NCBI GenBank assembly: GCA_035642095.1
Contig: DASQTB010000104.1
Location: 1-57,694 of the forward strand
DNA length: 57,694 nucleotides
Origin: DASQTB01 sp035642095
GTDB taxonomy: Bacteria > Actinomycetota > UBA4738 > CALAEC01
Direction of reading: 5' to 3'
Shown: piece after piece, positions 50,279 through 57,694 of the stretch
How the letters are laid out: the number at the start of each line of letters is the position of its first letter
Numbering within the stretch: position 1 is the first letter of the stretch
Made by a program: the position numbers and the translations under genes
The notes under the pieces: generated by a model
Told to the model about the DNA's origin: nothing
What the model saw: the letters and a program-made list of their open reading frames with translations, nothing else
Database searches by the model: none

Positions 50279-50283
50279 ACCGC

Positions 50284-50673
50284 ATGGCCCACCCGAGCGA
50301 GGGCGTGGTCCGCCGGTTTGTCGACGCGATGGTGGCCCGGGACGTGGGAGCCAATGCCGAGTGCTTCACGGACGATGTCGTCTTCCACATCGGCGGGCGG
50401 AACACGCTGTCCGGCGACCACCGCGGCAAGACGGCCGTCATGACGAGGCTCTTCCAGTCGTGGGAGGAAGCGTTCGGGGGGTTGCGGATCACCCTTCACG
50501 ACGTCCTGGCCAACGATGACCACGTGGTGGTGCTCAGCGACCGGCGGGCCCGGCGGGACGAACGCTCGTCATGAGGGCCGCCACCGTCTATCACGTCCGC
50601 GGGGGGGCGGATCGCCGAGGCCTGGCTGTTCGAATTGGACCCGTACGCGATCGACGAGTTCCTATCGGAGTGA
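50284..50673 (+). pseudogene. SnoaL-like protein gene with two compensating frameshifts
   Basis: From ATG 50284 the frame gives a SnoaL/NTF2-like start (MAHPSEGVVRRFVDAMVARD, VFHIGGRNTLSGDHRGK) and ends at TGA 50572. The family's last strands continue in other frames: MRAATVYHVRGG begins at 50571 in a shifted frame, and after a run of seven G (50601-50607) the original frame resumes as RIAEAWLFELDPYAIDEFLSE up to TGA 50671. A missing base near 50570 and an extra G in the run would restore one reading frame of about 129 aa. This is either real decay or a sequencing error. Confidence 0.75.
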
Positions 50674-50705
50674 GGACGATCCGGGGTCTGGGCCCCGCCT
50701 CCGGT

Positions 50706-51155
50706 CTAGGGTCCCGGCTTCTCTCCGAGTAGCCAGTCGAGGAACACCCGGTTGTTCAGGCAGTCGGGGCTCCGGCGTTCCCGGAGCAGATCGACCGCGT
50801 CCTGCGGGTCCATCCCCCGGGCGACCAGCGCCCGGCCGGTGATCAGGGAGGCCCGGTTCAACCCGGAGTGGCAATGGACCAACACGTTGTGTCCCCCCTC
50901 CATCAGGCGGTTGGTGAAACCGGCGATTGCCCGAACGGTCTCCTCGTCGACCATCCTCCGCTTGTCCTCGATTGGCCAGTAGAGGTACACGTCGCCCAGA
51001 TCCTCCATCGGGATGTTCGGGTCGATCGATCCTTCCAGATCGACCACCGCGGTGATCCGAACCGGGCGGCCCTCCTGGTCGGTGAACGATCTGTCGTCGT
51101 CGTCGACAGGGGTCACCGACTGATACAGCCTGGGGACGATCTCGAAGATCCTCAC
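50706..51155 (-). CDS. Dual-specificity phosphatase family protein
   Basis: A 149-aa protein-tyrosine/dual-specificity phosphatase. The active-site loop is H-C95-HSGLN-R101-AS (CX5R) with a likely general acid Asp in WPIEDKR. It has DSP fold features such as the VVDLEG strand. Substrates may be phosphoproteins or phosphoinositide-like lipids or sugars. The start is GTG 51155, in a GTGA overlap with the upstream alkaline-phosphatase-superfamily gene. The pair may act on the same phosphorylated compound in sequence. Confidence 0.88.
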   Translation of the reverse strand: MRIFEIVPRLYQSVTPVDDDDRSFTDQEGRPVRITAVVDLEGSIDPNIPMEDLGDVYLYWPIEDKRRMVDEETVRAIAGFTNRLMEGGHNVLVHCHSGLNRASLITGRALVARGMDPQDAVDLLRERRSPDCLNNRVFLDWLLGEKPGP

Positions 51156-52651
51156 CGCTCGGCGGCGACGCGTTCGAAATGTCGGAGGATGTGCGGGGCC
51201 ACGTCGAGCGTGGCGGGGTGGAGCGGCGGGTCGGCCAGGGTGGACAGGAACGGCACCTCCGAATCCTGGGCGTGGAGCGACCCGTGCTCGCCCTTGTGCT
51301 TGGTGTCGATGATGTTGGCCACCTCGGACATCACCTTCGAGGTCACCACGACGTCGCCGATCCGGTCGAGGAGGAGGGCGTGGTGGATCCGGAACATCGC
51401 CAGCGGGTACTCGGGCGTCCGGAGCTCGTCTCCATCGGTCACCCCGTCGACCGGCCCGAGGTCGCCGTCCGCCTGCCATCGGTTCCCTCGCTCGTCGACC
51501 AGGCCTCCGGCTTCGGCCGGGCGGAACCGAAGCCGGCCCCGGCCGCCCTGGACCACGTTCCACCCATCCTCCCGCCACATCACCTGGTCGACCCCGGGAT
51601 GGTCGAGCAGCGTCTTCACCACCGGATGGCGGAGCTCCTCCTTTCGGTCCGGATGGAGGTACACGTAGCCGGCCCGGCCGTTCCCCGCGTGTGCCACCTC
51701 GGCTCCGTCGAAGCTGTCCGCGCCTCGCTCCGGCTTCACGATCCGGAATGCCTGGAGGACGTCGTCCAGGTCGATGAAGTGATCGTCGTCCTTGATCAGC
51801 GGGGTCTGTCCATGGTCCGAGGTGAGAACGAAGCCGACCTCGTCGAGCGTGCGGTCCCACGATCCCAACGCCCCCATGACGTTCCCGATGAGCTCGCCGG
51901 CCCGGACGAGGTTGTTGAACTGCGTGTCCGGCCCTTTGTGGTGGGAGATGTGATCGTTCTCGTGCAAGTAGAACAGGACCATGTCGGCGGCGTCCCGTTC
52001 CAGCAGTTCGCGGGTCACGCAGGAGGCCCACTCGTCGGTGGCCTTGATCCTCTTGAGCTTCCCCCGGACGCCCAGATGCTCCTCGCAGGCCGCCGACGGA
52101 CCGGAGATGACGTCGGCGAAGTAATGCTCCTTTGGGCCGAGGAGCTCCCGGCCGGCTAGATGTTCGTCCAGGAAGAACCTCTCGATGGCATCGGGGTGGA
52201 CGTCCTGTTTGTGGCGGCCCCGATGAACCAGGAAGTTCGTGGCGGCGGTGCTGAATCCCAGCTCGTCCAGGCTCTCGTGAAGGGTCCGGACCTCCCTGCG
52301 GAGATGCTTGTGGTTGAGGTTGACGAACAGGTCGGTGGCGACCTCCCTGAGCCTGGTGATGAAGGCCAACCTGGGCCCCTGCCCGTAGTTCACGTAGCGC
52401 TGCTCCTCGACGTCGTACCAGGACTGGCCGGGGATGCCGTGACGGTCCGGCGTCGCCCCCGTGATGAGGGTGGCCGTGGCGCACGGTGTGATCGAGGGAA
52501 AGGCGGCCACGCTGTCCCGGACGTAGTGGGACCGTTCCTTGAGGTCCGTGAGCGCCGGGGCCAGCCCCGACGCGGCCACCTGTTCGAACGCGTCGGTCCG
52601 CAACCCGTCGATGACGATGTAGACCACGCGGCGCTGCGGCGTGTTCCCCAC
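51152..52651 (-). CDS. Alkaline-phosphatase-superfamily phosphodiesterase/pyrophosphatase
   Basis: A 499-aa NPP-type hydrolase. The first metal site is D15 in VIDGLRTDAF, the nucleophile is likely T55 in AAFPSITPCATATLITG, and TSDHGQTPL carries the second-site Asp and His residues. No signal peptide is seen, so it is probably cytoplasmic. The substrate could be a nucleotide, a phosphonate or a phosphodiester. The start is GTG 52651. The dual-specificity phosphatase is coupled to its stop. Confidence 0.88.
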   Translation of the reverse strand: MGNTPQRRVVYIVIDGLRTDAFEQVAASGLAPALTDLKERSHYVRDSVAAFPSITPCATATLITGATPDRHGIPGQSWYDVEEQRYVNYGQGPRLAFITRLREVATDLFVNLNHKHLRREVRTLHESLDELGFSTAATNFLVHRGRHKQDVHPDAIERFFLDEHLAGRELLGPKEHYFADVISGPSAACEEHLGVRGKLKRIKATDEWASCVTRELLERDAADMVLFYLHENDHISHHKGPDTQFNNLVRAGELIGNVMGALGSWDRTLDEVGFVLTSDHGQTPLIKDDDHFIDLDDVLQAFRIVKPERGADSFDGAEVAHAGNGRAGYVYLHPDRKEELRHPVVKTLLDHPGVDQVMWREDGWNVVQGGRGRLRFRPAEAGGLVDERGNRWQADGDLGPVDGVTDGDELRTPEYPLAMFRIHHALLLDRIGDVVVTSKVMSEVANIIDTKHKGEHGSLHAQDSEVPFLSTLADPPLHPATLDVAPHILRHFERVAAER

Positions 52652-52770
52652 GGCCTCTCAGTACCCGGAGCGAGGGCGGCGATAAACCGGCCGCCCCCCG
52701 GGCCGGGTCCCTCGTCCGGTCGGGCGTCGGCTGGGATATCGTGTCGGACGCGCGACCACGAGGAGGAGAC

Positions 52771-53256
52771 ATGGGAGCCCTACCGCCGCCCGCCGAGGAA
52801 GCCCTCCGGCGCGCCCTGGTCTGCGAGTTCACGGTGGTCCGTCCCGACGGCCGCCCCGTGACCCACCCCATGATCCCGATCTACGACGGCGAGCGGATCT
52901 ATCTCCACTCGAGCATCCTGTTCTCGAAGAAGGTCGCCCACGTGAAGGCCAATCCGAGGGTCTCGGTGGCGGTCACGGATCTCTCGGCCACTCACGGTGA
53001 GCCGCTCAAGGACCGGGTCACGGTCCAGGGGGACGCGGTCGTTCGGGAAGACGACCCCCACACCACATGGGAGCGGATCCTCCCGCTGTGGATCGAGAAG
53101 GAGCCGATCGTGGAGTCCTTCTACAAGCAGCGGGTGGCCCTGCCCCTGTTCTGGGAACGGTCCCTGATCGAGATCACGCCCCGGCGGGTCCTGGTCTGGA
53201 CGGGAGGACGGACGGATCGGCCCCCGGCGGTCCACGAGCTGAGCGAGGTGACGTGA
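52771..53256 (+). CDS. Pyridoxamine 5'-phosphate oxidase-like flavin/F420-binding protein
   Basis: A 161-aa PNPOx-like split-barrel protein (CEFTVVRPDGRPVTHPMIPIYDGERIYLHSS, then SKKVAHVKANPRVSVAVTD). The fold binds FMN or F420; the exact cofactor cannot be read from the sequence. ATG 52771 follows AGGAGGAG. The next gene's ATG overlaps its stop, and its product begins with another PNPOx-like domain, so the pair probably cooperates. Confidence 0.85.
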   Translation: MGALPPPAEEALRRALVCEFTVVRPDGRPVTHPMIPIYDGERIYLHSSILFSKKVAHVKANPRVSVAVTDLSATHGEPLKDRVTVQGDAVVREDDPHTTWERILPLWIEKEPIVESFYKQRVALPLFWERSLIEITPRRVLVWTGGRTDRPPAVHELSEVT

Positions 53257-54632
53257 TGGCGATCGACGCGTCGGTCCTCCGGGAGATCGAGGAAGGGTTC
53301 GCCCACGCCGTCGTGGTGTTTCTCGGGCGGGACGGCTACCCGGTCGGGGTGGCCGCCGACTTCCGCGTCGACGTTGACCGCGGAGTCTTGACGCTGGTCC
53401 CGCCGACCGGCGAGGAGGTCGCCCCTCCGGAAGGCGCGGAGGTCAACGTCATCGTCAGCCACATCCGGCCCCAGGAGATCGGTTACGACGAACGCCGGTA
53501 CGTGCAGCTGTGGGGACGCCTCCGCCGAACCCGGTCGGGTCTGGAGCTCGCTCCGGTCCGCCACCACACCTGGGACGAGCGGAAGGTTCCGTTCTTCCAG
53601 TACTCGGAGCAGACCGTCCCGCAGGCTCACCGCTACCTGGAGGAGCTGGGCCGGCAGCGAGGTCGGCCGGTCCGTCCTCGGCTGTCGTTCGGATGGCTGG
53701 CCCTCCGAACCACCCGGGCCCCGTTCCTCACGGCGACGGTGGTGCCCATCCTCCTCGGCGTGGCCGTCGCGGCCCGGGAGGGTAGGTGGAGCTTCTTCCT
53801 GGCCGCGCTCACCCTCCTGGCCGGCTCGCTGGTGCACCTCGGTCTGAACGTGGCCAACGATGTGTTCGACACCAGGTCAGGGGCGGACGCGGCGAACGTC
53901 ACCCCGACGCAGTTCAGCGGAGGCTCGCGGGTGGCCCACTATGGACTGGTTCGCCTGCGCACCCTGGCCCTCCTGTCGGCGGGGTTCTACCTGGCCGGCG
54001 TCGGGATCGGCCTGTACCTCGCCGCCCGGACCGACTTCTGGCCGCTGTTCTGGCTCGGCGCCGCCGGCGTGGCGATCAGCGTGTTCTACACGGCCCCTCC
54101 CTTCCGGCTGGTGCATCGGGGGGTGGGCGAGCTCGCCGTGGCCCTGGGGTTCGGCCCGATCATGCTGCTGGGCGCGTACCTCGTCCAGGCCGAGCGGTTC
54201 TCCTTCGAGGCGATCTACCTGTCGATCCCGGTGGCCATCCTGATCTCCCTCGTCCTGTACGTGAACGAGATCCCCGATCGGGCCGGCGACGCCGCCGCGG
54301 GAAAGCGAACGCTGCCTGTGCGGTGGTCGAGGGACGCCGTGATCCGGGCCTACGTCTGGGCGGCCGGCCTGGCCTTCGCCACGATCGCCGTCGGCGCGGT
54401 GTCGGGGCTCCTTCCTCGACCCACGCTGCTCGCCCTGGCCACGATCCCGCTCGCGGTCAACGTCGGCCGCGCGCTTCGTCGCGACTACGACGACCCCTAC
54501 GCGCTGATGTTCTCGGCCATGGGCACGAACATCAAGCTCCATCTGTACACGGGGCTCCTGCTGTTCGCCGGCTACCTGATCGCCGTGGGGGCTGACCGGT
54601 TCCTGACCGATCCCCCCGCGTTCCTTCGCTGA
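53256..54632 (+). CDS. PNPOx-like domain fused to a UbiA/MenA-type prenyltransferase
   Basis: A 458-aa fusion. Residues 1-140 form a PNPOx-like split barrel (FAHAVVVFLGRDGYPVGVAADF, RRYVQLWGRLR). Residues 150-458 form a UbiA prenyltransferase with about eight membrane helices. Its first Asp-rich motif is N201-D202-VFD205-TRSGA-D211 and its second N337-EIPD341-RAGD345. The C-terminal half resembles MenA-like enzymes that attach a polyprenyl chain to an aromatic ring. The soluble half could reduce the quinone or prenyl substrate; that is inference. The start is ATG 53256, TGATG-coupled to the previous PNPOx gene. Confidence 0.9.
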   Translation: MAIDASVLREIEEGFAHAVVVFLGRDGYPVGVAADFRVDVDRGVLTLVPPTGEEVAPPEGAEVNVIVSHIRPQEIGYDERRYVQLWGRLRRTRSGLELAPVRHHTWDERKVPFFQYSEQTVPQAHRYLEELGRQRGRPVRPRLSFGWLALRTTRAPFLTATVVPILLGVAVAAREGRWSFFLAALTLLAGSLVHLGLNVANDVFDTRSGADAANVTPTQFSGGSRVAHYGLVRLRTLALLSAGFYLAGVGIGLYLAARTDFWPLFWLGAAGVAISVFYTAPPFRLVHRGVGELAVALGFGPIMLLGAYLVQAERFSFEAIYLSIPVAILISLVLYVNEIPDRAGDAAAGKRTLPVRWSRDAVIRAYVWAAGLAFATIAVGAVSGLLPRPTLLALATIPLAVNVGRALRRDYDDPYALMFSAMGTNIKLHLYTGLLLFAGYLIAVGADRFLTDPPAFLR

Positions 54633-54638
54633 CCCAGG

Positions 54639-55106
54639 ATGGTCGACCGCACCGATGATCGGGATGTCAGGGGAGAGGCTGCAGAGGCGGCGGGGATCGA
54701 AGGTTTTCCCCCCACGCTGTCCATCTCCGATGCCGCCCGCCGGTGCGGTGTGCACCGGAACACCGTCCGCCGATACCTGGACGCTGGGAAGTTTCCGGGT
54801 GCGTTTCGGGAGGATGAGCGCTCTCCGTGGCAGATCCCGGTACAGGAACTGCGTGAGGCAGGCCTCAACGTCCGTGCGGTCTCCTCGGCGGAGGCTTGGG
54901 CACTGCAGAGCTGGTCGCGGGCGGACCTGGCGATCTGGCTGGAGGAGCTTCAGGGGAAGGTCCGGGAAATGACCCGTCGCGCCGAGGAGGCCGAGGCCCT
55001 CCTGTCGGAGCGCGACCGCCGGATCGAGGATCTCGTGCGGGCGGTTGCCGTCCTGGGACGGAGTCGATCACCGGGTGAGAGCTCGTCAGGGAATCAGGCC
55101 GGGTAG
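54639..55106 (+). CDS. MerR/excisionase-like HTH protein with coiled-coil tail
   Basis: A 155-aa DNA-binding protein. The helix-turn-helix is LSISDAARRCGVHRNTVRRYLDAGKFPGAF (about residues 27-56), of the HTH_17/MerR-like kind. A coiled coil of roughly 40 residues (LAIWLEELQGKVREMTRRAEEAEALLSERDRRIEDLV) follows. It sits 6 bp after the PNPOx-UbiA gene and about 110 bp before acs, so it may be co-transcribed with the former. It could regulate either; no operator is recognisable. Confidence 0.78.
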   Translation: MVDRTDDRDVRGEAAEAAGIEGFPPTLSISDAARRCGVHRNTVRRYLDAGKFPGAFREDERSPWQIPVQELREAGLNVRAVSSAEAWALQSWSRADLAIWLEELQGKVREMTRRAEEAEALLSERDRRIEDLVRAVAVLGRSRSPGESSSGNQAG

Positions 55107-55214
55107 ATCCACTCCTGTTCCAGCGAGCCATCGCGACGGTGGATCAGGAGCCTGGCCGGCTGAAACGTCGCCCCACCGCCGGGGTACGCTATGCGTCGTG
55201 CCAAAGGGGGTCTC

Positions 55215-57182
55215 ATGGGCGTGAAGGACATCGCCGCGCTCCTGGAGGAGCGCCGGGTCATCGAGCCGTCGAAGGACTTCTGCGACAGCGCCATCGTCCG
55301 GGACGAGGACGTGTACCGGGAGGCCGAGGCCGACCTGGAGGGGTTCTGGGCCCGGCAGGCCGAGCACCTCCGGTGGACGAAGCGGTGGGAGGAGGTCCTC
55401 GACTGGAACCCCCCGTGGGTGAAGTGGTTCGTGGGCGGGAAGCTCAACGTTACCGACAACTGCCTGGACCGCCACGTCGAAGCCGGCCTGGGCGACCGGG
55501 TGGCCTACTACTGGGAGGGAGAGCCCGGGGAGGAGCGGGTCATCACCTACGCCCAGCTCCTCGGGGACGTGGTCCGGTTCGCAGGCGCCCTGAAGGACCT
55601 CGGGGTGGGCAAGGGAACCCCGGTCGGGATCTACATGGGCATGGTCCCGGAGCTGCCGGTGGCCATGCTGGCCTGCGCCCGGCTGGGGGCCCCCCACACC
55701 GTGGTGTTCGGGGGATTCTCCGCGGACGCCCTGGCCGATCGGCTCAACGACATGCGGTGCCACGTGTTGGTCACCCAGGACGAGGGGTGGCGGCGGGGGG
55801 AGCGGGTCCCCCTGAAGCGGAACGCCGACCAGGCCCTGGACCGGGCGGCCACCGTCCAGTCCGCCGTGGTGCTTCGGCGAACCGGGGCCGAGGTGTCGAT
55901 GGCCGAGGGCCGGGACCGGTGGTGGGACGACGCGGTCGAGGGCCACAGCGACGACCCGGCATCCTCTCCCCCCGAGCCGATGGACGCCGAGGACCTCCTG
56001 TACCTCCTGTACACCAGCGGGACCACCGGCAAGCCCAAGGGCATCGCCCACACCACGGGGGGGTACCTGACCGGGGTGTCCACCACCCACCGGATGATCT
56101 TCGACCTTCATCCGGAGACCGACGTGTACTGGTGCGCCGCGGACGTGGGGTGGGTGACCGGCCACTCGTACATCGTGTACGGCCCGTTGTCCAACGCCAC
56201 CACGGGGATCCTGTACGAGGGGGCTCCGGACTTCCCCGACAAGGACCGGTGGTGGTCGATCGCCGAGAAGCACCGGGCCACCATCCTGTACACCGCCCCC
56301 ACGGCCATCCGGTCGTTCATGAAATGGGGACCGGAGTATCCCCAGAAGCACGACCTGTCATCGCTCCGCCTGCTGGGGACGGTCGGCGAGCCGATCAACC
56401 CCGAGGCCTGGATGTGGTACTACGCCACCATCGGGGGGGAGCGGTGTCCCATCGTGGACACGTGGTGGCAGACCGAGACCGGGATGATCCTGATCACTCC
56501 CCTTCCCGGGGTCACCCGGCTGAAGCCCGGGTCGGCCACCCGGCCGTTCCCCGGCGTCGAGGCGGACGTGGTCAACGAGGAGGGCCGGTCGGTCCCGGCC
56601 GACACCGGGGGCTCGCTGGTCCTCCGGAAGCCGTGGCCGGCCCAGTTCCGGACGATCTACCACGACCCCGACCGGTACGTGGAGACGTACTTCTCCCGGT
56701 TCGGCCCCGACCTCTACGTCACCGGGGACGGGGCCAGGCGCGACGAGGAGGGGTACTTCTGGCTCCTCGGTCGGATCGACGACGTGATGAACGTGGCCGG
56801 GCACCGGCTGTCCACCTACGAGATCGAATCGGCCCTGGTCGACCATGAGGCGGTGGCCGAGGCGGCGGTGGTGTCCCGCCCCGAGCCCCAGGTCGGAGAG
56901 GCCATCGTGGCCTTCGTCACCCTCCGGGGCGGCCGGCAGGGGGACGAGGCCCTGATCGGGGAGCTCCGGGACCACGTGGCCGGGAAGATCGGGAAGATCG
57001 CCCGCCCCCACGGCATCATCCTCACCGAGGACCTGCCCAAGACCCGGTCGGGCAAGATCATGCGCCGGCTCCTCCGGGACGTGGCCCACGGCCGGGACCT
57101 GGGGGATGTCACCACCCTGGCCAACGCCGAGGTGGTCGAGGAGATCCGGGGCTTGGCCTCCTCTCGGCCTCAGGAGGACTGA
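55215..57182 (+). CDS. acs: Acetyl-CoA synthetase (AMP-forming)
   Basis: A 655-aa adenylate-forming enzyme. The P-loop is YLLYTSGTTGKPKGI, then VDTWWQTETGM, GDGARRDEEGYFWLLGRIDDVMNVAGHRLST, and the C-terminal PKTRSGKIMRR whose Lys is the usual acetylation target. WWQTE and the Trp in the acyl pocket favour acetate. ATG 55215 was chosen behind AAAGGGGG; a longer reading from 55191 lacks a ribosome site. It converts acetate to acetyl-CoA, which could serve as overflow from the nearby catabolic modules. Confidence 0.95.
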   Translation: MGVKDIAALLEERRVIEPSKDFCDSAIVRDEDVYREAEADLEGFWARQAEHLRWTKRWEEVLDWNPPWVKWFVGGKLNVTDNCLDRHVEAGLGDRVAYYWEGEPGEERVITYAQLLGDVVRFAGALKDLGVGKGTPVGIYMGMVPELPVAMLACARLGAPHTVVFGGFSADALADRLNDMRCHVLVTQDEGWRRGERVPLKRNADQALDRAATVQSAVVLRRTGAEVSMAEGRDRWWDDAVEGHSDDPASSPPEPMDAEDLLYLLYTSGTTGKPKGIAHTTGGYLTGVSTTHRMIFDLHPETDVYWCAADVGWVTGHSYIVYGPLSNATTGILYEGAPDFPDKDRWWSIAEKHRATILYTAPTAIRSFMKWGPEYPQKHDLSSLRLLGTVGEPINPEAWMWYYATIGGERCPIVDTWWQTETGMILITPLPGVTRLKPGSATRPFPGVEADVVNEEGRSVPADTGGSLVLRKPWPAQFRTIYHDPDRYVETYFSRFGPDLYVTGDGARRDEEGYFWLLGRIDDVMNVAGHRLSTYEIESALVDHEAVAEAAVVSRPEPQVGEAIVAFVTLRGGRQGDEALIGELRDHVAGKIGKIARPHGIILTEDLPKTRSGKIMRRLLRDVAHGRDLGDVTTLANAEVVEEIRGLASSRPQED

Positions 57183-57276
57183 GGCCACCGGAGGGGGGAC
57201 CCGGCCGACCGGCCGAGGGCCGGACGGCGTTCAAGCGGTCCGCTGAACCGCCGATGAAACCCATGGGTGGTTCGGC

Positions 57277-57694
57277 ATGGCAGAGCGATCTAAAAGGCGT
57301 CTCCTGAGCGGAGGTCCGCGGGCCGTGTGGCGGCGCGTGGACGCCGCCGTCCCCCTGGTTCTCAAGGTCATCGTCCCCACGGTGGGGGTTGCCCTGCTGG
57401 TCGCGGGGGCCGTGGGCCTCTTCCTGGTCAGAGACACGCGACGGGCCGTTACGGACGCAGCCCGGGAGCAGGGGAGGGTGATCGCGCTCGTAGTCGCGTC
57501 CCGTTACCGGGAGGGGGTGGGCGAGCCGGCGGTCATGGACGCCTTCCTCGAGGGCCTCAACCGGACGGCCCCTCACATCGCCCGCATCCGGCTGTTCCGA
57601 CCGTCCGGCCCCGGCGACCGGAAGGTGTGGGCCGACTCGGGGCCGGATCGGGGCGGGACACCACCGCCGCCTCGGCCACCGCCTCATGGTCGAC
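57277..57694 (+). CDS. Membrane sensor-like protein, 5' part only
   Basis: From ATG 57277 the frame stays open to the end of the window (139 codons seen). After a basic N-terminus (MAERSKRRLLSGGPRAVWRR) there is one hydrophobic helix (VIVPTVGVALLVAGAVGLFLV) followed by an extracytoplasmic-looking region (RDTRRAVTDAAREQGRVIA) resembling sensor domains of histidine kinases or diguanylate cyclases. A Gly/Pro-rich stretch ends the visible part. The output domain is beyond the window. Confidence 0.7.
   Translation, partial: MAERSKRRLLSGGPRAVWRRVDAAVPLVLKVIVPTVGVALLVAGAVGLFLVRDTRRAVTDAAREQGRVIALVVASRYREGVGEPAVMDAFLEGLNRTAPHIARIRLFRPSGPGDRKVWADSGPDRGGTPPPPRPPPHGR

Noticed and set aside
56165..56181. 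A PucR-palindrome-like sequence inside the acs gene
   Set aside because: It lies within the coding sequence of a conserved protein and matches poorly at several positions, so it is best read as chance.
1..57694. tRNA, rRNA, CRISPR arrays and insertion elements
   Set aside because: I looked for clustered short repeats, transposase-like proteins and tRNA T-loop patterns and found none that stood up. Small RNAs cannot be excluded without a computed search.

Overview
The window is about 57.7 kb of very high-GC, gene-dense bacterial DNA. Several things point to Actinomycetota, probably a deep-branching uncultured lineage: the SigB/SigF partner-switching genes, a PucR-type regulator, an ArsC of the actinobacterial type, direct-repeat PHO boxes of the streptomycete pattern, a PNPOx-family protein, and heavy use of GTG starts. 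Species cannot be read from the sequence. About 55 protein genes are supported. I saw no tRNA, rRNA, IS element or CRISPR array.

Layout. (1) 134-4766: a general-stress partner-switching module with two STAS antagonists, three RsbW-like ATPase-fold proteins (two lacking the N-box Asn), a membrane/GAF/SpoIIE phosphatase, a SigB/F sigma factor and a small membrane protein. (2) 4747-10035: hutH-hutU-hutG histidine degradation, translationally coupled to a second SpoIIE-type phosphatase. hutI is not in the window. (3) 10081-12815: FAD ferredoxin reductase, small membrane protein, and an unusual UspA-UspA-Rieske fusion. (4) 12840-17857: orphan histidine kinase, GT4 glycosyltransferase, thioredoxin-like protein, rhomboid protease and NadD-like nucleotidyltransferase. 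(5) 17832-26137: a phosphate regulon. phoU-phoB-arsC-fpg-phoR lies on the minus strand, divergent from pstS-pstC-pstA-pstB, with a PHO box between them and a strong hairpin between pstS and pstC. (6) 26099-31894: a second GT4 enzyme coupled to an unrecognised 508-aa protein, and a cyclase-like/NB-ARC/TPR regulator. (7) 31939-36610: 4-hydroxyphenylpyruvate dioxygenase, a PLP decarboxylase, and a TetR regulator divergent from an acyl-CoA dehydrogenase with two abutting palindromes between them. (8) 36663-42591: CorA, DUF1003, an RlpA-like protein, IspH, a coupled MgtE/SLC41-like transporter and PhoU-TrkA_C protein, and pterin carbinolamine dehydratase. (9) 42593-50673: a secreted protein, then a GABA/amine catabolism module of gabT, PucR regulator, cupredoxin, two aldehyde dehydrogenases and a frame-disrupted SnoaL-like gene. 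A 17-bp palindrome recurs at three places there. (10) 50706-57694: dual-specificity phosphatase coupled to an alkaline-phosphatase-superfamily enzyme, a PNPOx-like protein followed by a PNPOx-UbiA fusion, a small HTH protein, acetyl-CoA synthetase, and the 5' part of a membrane protein cut by the window edge.

Nine adjacent same-strand pairs share a 4-bp GTGA stop/start overlap and five share a 1-bp TGATG overlap. Translational coupling is therefore a strong trait of this genome, and I used it to fix many starts. Two genes probably start at CTG.
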